DNA from: Armatimonadota bacterium
GTDB lineage: Bacteria; Armatimonadota; Armatimonadia; Armatimonadales; Armatimonadaceae
Reading direction: 5' to 3'
NCBI GenBank assembly: GCA_014379275.1
Contig: JACMMA010000458.1
Span: 1 to 5,747 of the forward strand
DNA length: 5,747 bases
This document shows, piece by piece, positions 5,712 through 5,747 of this stretch. The notes beneath the pieces are model-generated. The model made no database searches and was not told where the DNA came from. It saw nothing but the letters and a program-made list of their open reading frames with translations. How positions within the stretch are numbered: position 1 is the first letter of the stretch; every line of letters begins with the position of its first letter. Made by a program: the position numbers and the translations under genes.

Positions 5712-5747
5712 CTATTCTTCGTCTTCCTCTACCGGTTCGCCCGCGCC
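5712..5747 (-). pseudogene. Inverted copy of the last 11 recA codons and stop, cut by the window edge
   Basis: On the reverse strand, 5747 to 5712 reads GAGEPVEEDEE and a TAG stop, identical at the nucleotide level to 5606-5641. A second, convergent recA ending at exactly the same distance from the same hairpin would need a perfect inverted duplication. A foldback artefact is much more likely, so this should not be counted as a gene. Confidence 0.8.

Larger units (their letters stand above)
5606..5747. repeat. 142-bp perfect palindrome running to the window edge
   Basis: Every base from 5606 to 5676 pairs with its complement from 5747 down to 5677, with the centre between 5676 and 5677 in CTCCGCGCGGAG. 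The left arm includes recA codons 343 to the stop (5606-5641), so the right arm carries a reversed copy of the end of recA. The palindrome has no mismatch up to the last base of the window, so its true length is unknown. The inner 54 bp look like a natural terminator; the mirroring of coding sequence does not, and is most likely a contig-end foldback artefact. Confidence 0.95.

Overview
The window holds two complete forward genes, one complete reverse gene, one gene cut by the left edge, two copies of a dispersed palindromic repeat, and a perfect foldback at the right edge. It is GC-rich, densely packed bacterial chromosomal DNA. I infer a Gram-negative-type or otherwise environmental lineage of the Armatimonadota / Chloroflexota / Planctomycetota kind. 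The reasons are the exported VIT-VWA-TPR-DUF2135 protein, the GmhB-like phosphatase, the thpR-recA pairing, and the repeat built on AACCGCCAAGACGCCAAG, a style I associate with such genomes. Armatimonadota is my best guess, held weakly; sequence alone does not settle it.

Layout, left to right. (1) 1-336 is the 3' part of a HAD-IIIA phosphatase of the GmhB type, forward. (2) 335-483 is repeat element 1, which fills the whole gap between two convergent genes, stop codon to stop codon. (3) 482-3721, reverse, is a 1079-residue exported protein with VIT, VWA (intact MIDAS), TPR-like and DUF2135 regions. (4) 3722-3891 is a divergent intergenic region with a good sigma-70-like promoter and a small perfect palindrome reading toward thpR. 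(5) 3892-4458 is thpR (ligT), the RNA 2',3'-cyclic phosphodiesterase. (6) 4457-4554 is repeat element 2, again starting inside the stop codon of the upstream gene. (7) 4586-5641 is recA, complete. (8) 5650-5703 is a strong terminator-like hairpin, embedded in a 142-bp perfect palindrome (5606-5747) that mirrors the end of recA and runs into the window edge. The outer part of this palindrome is most simply a foldback assembly artefact at a contig end.

Functionally, thpR and recA form a recurrent bacterial neighbourhood (often with cinA, not seen here) and may be co-transcribed, or recA may have its own promoter just after repeat element 2. The VIT protein and the phosphatase have no evident functional tie to recA. 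I see no CRISPR array, tRNA, rRNA, transposase or defence system. The most interesting non-genic signals are the repeat family, whose outer bases form part of the stop codon at three of its four ends, and the foldback at the right edge.
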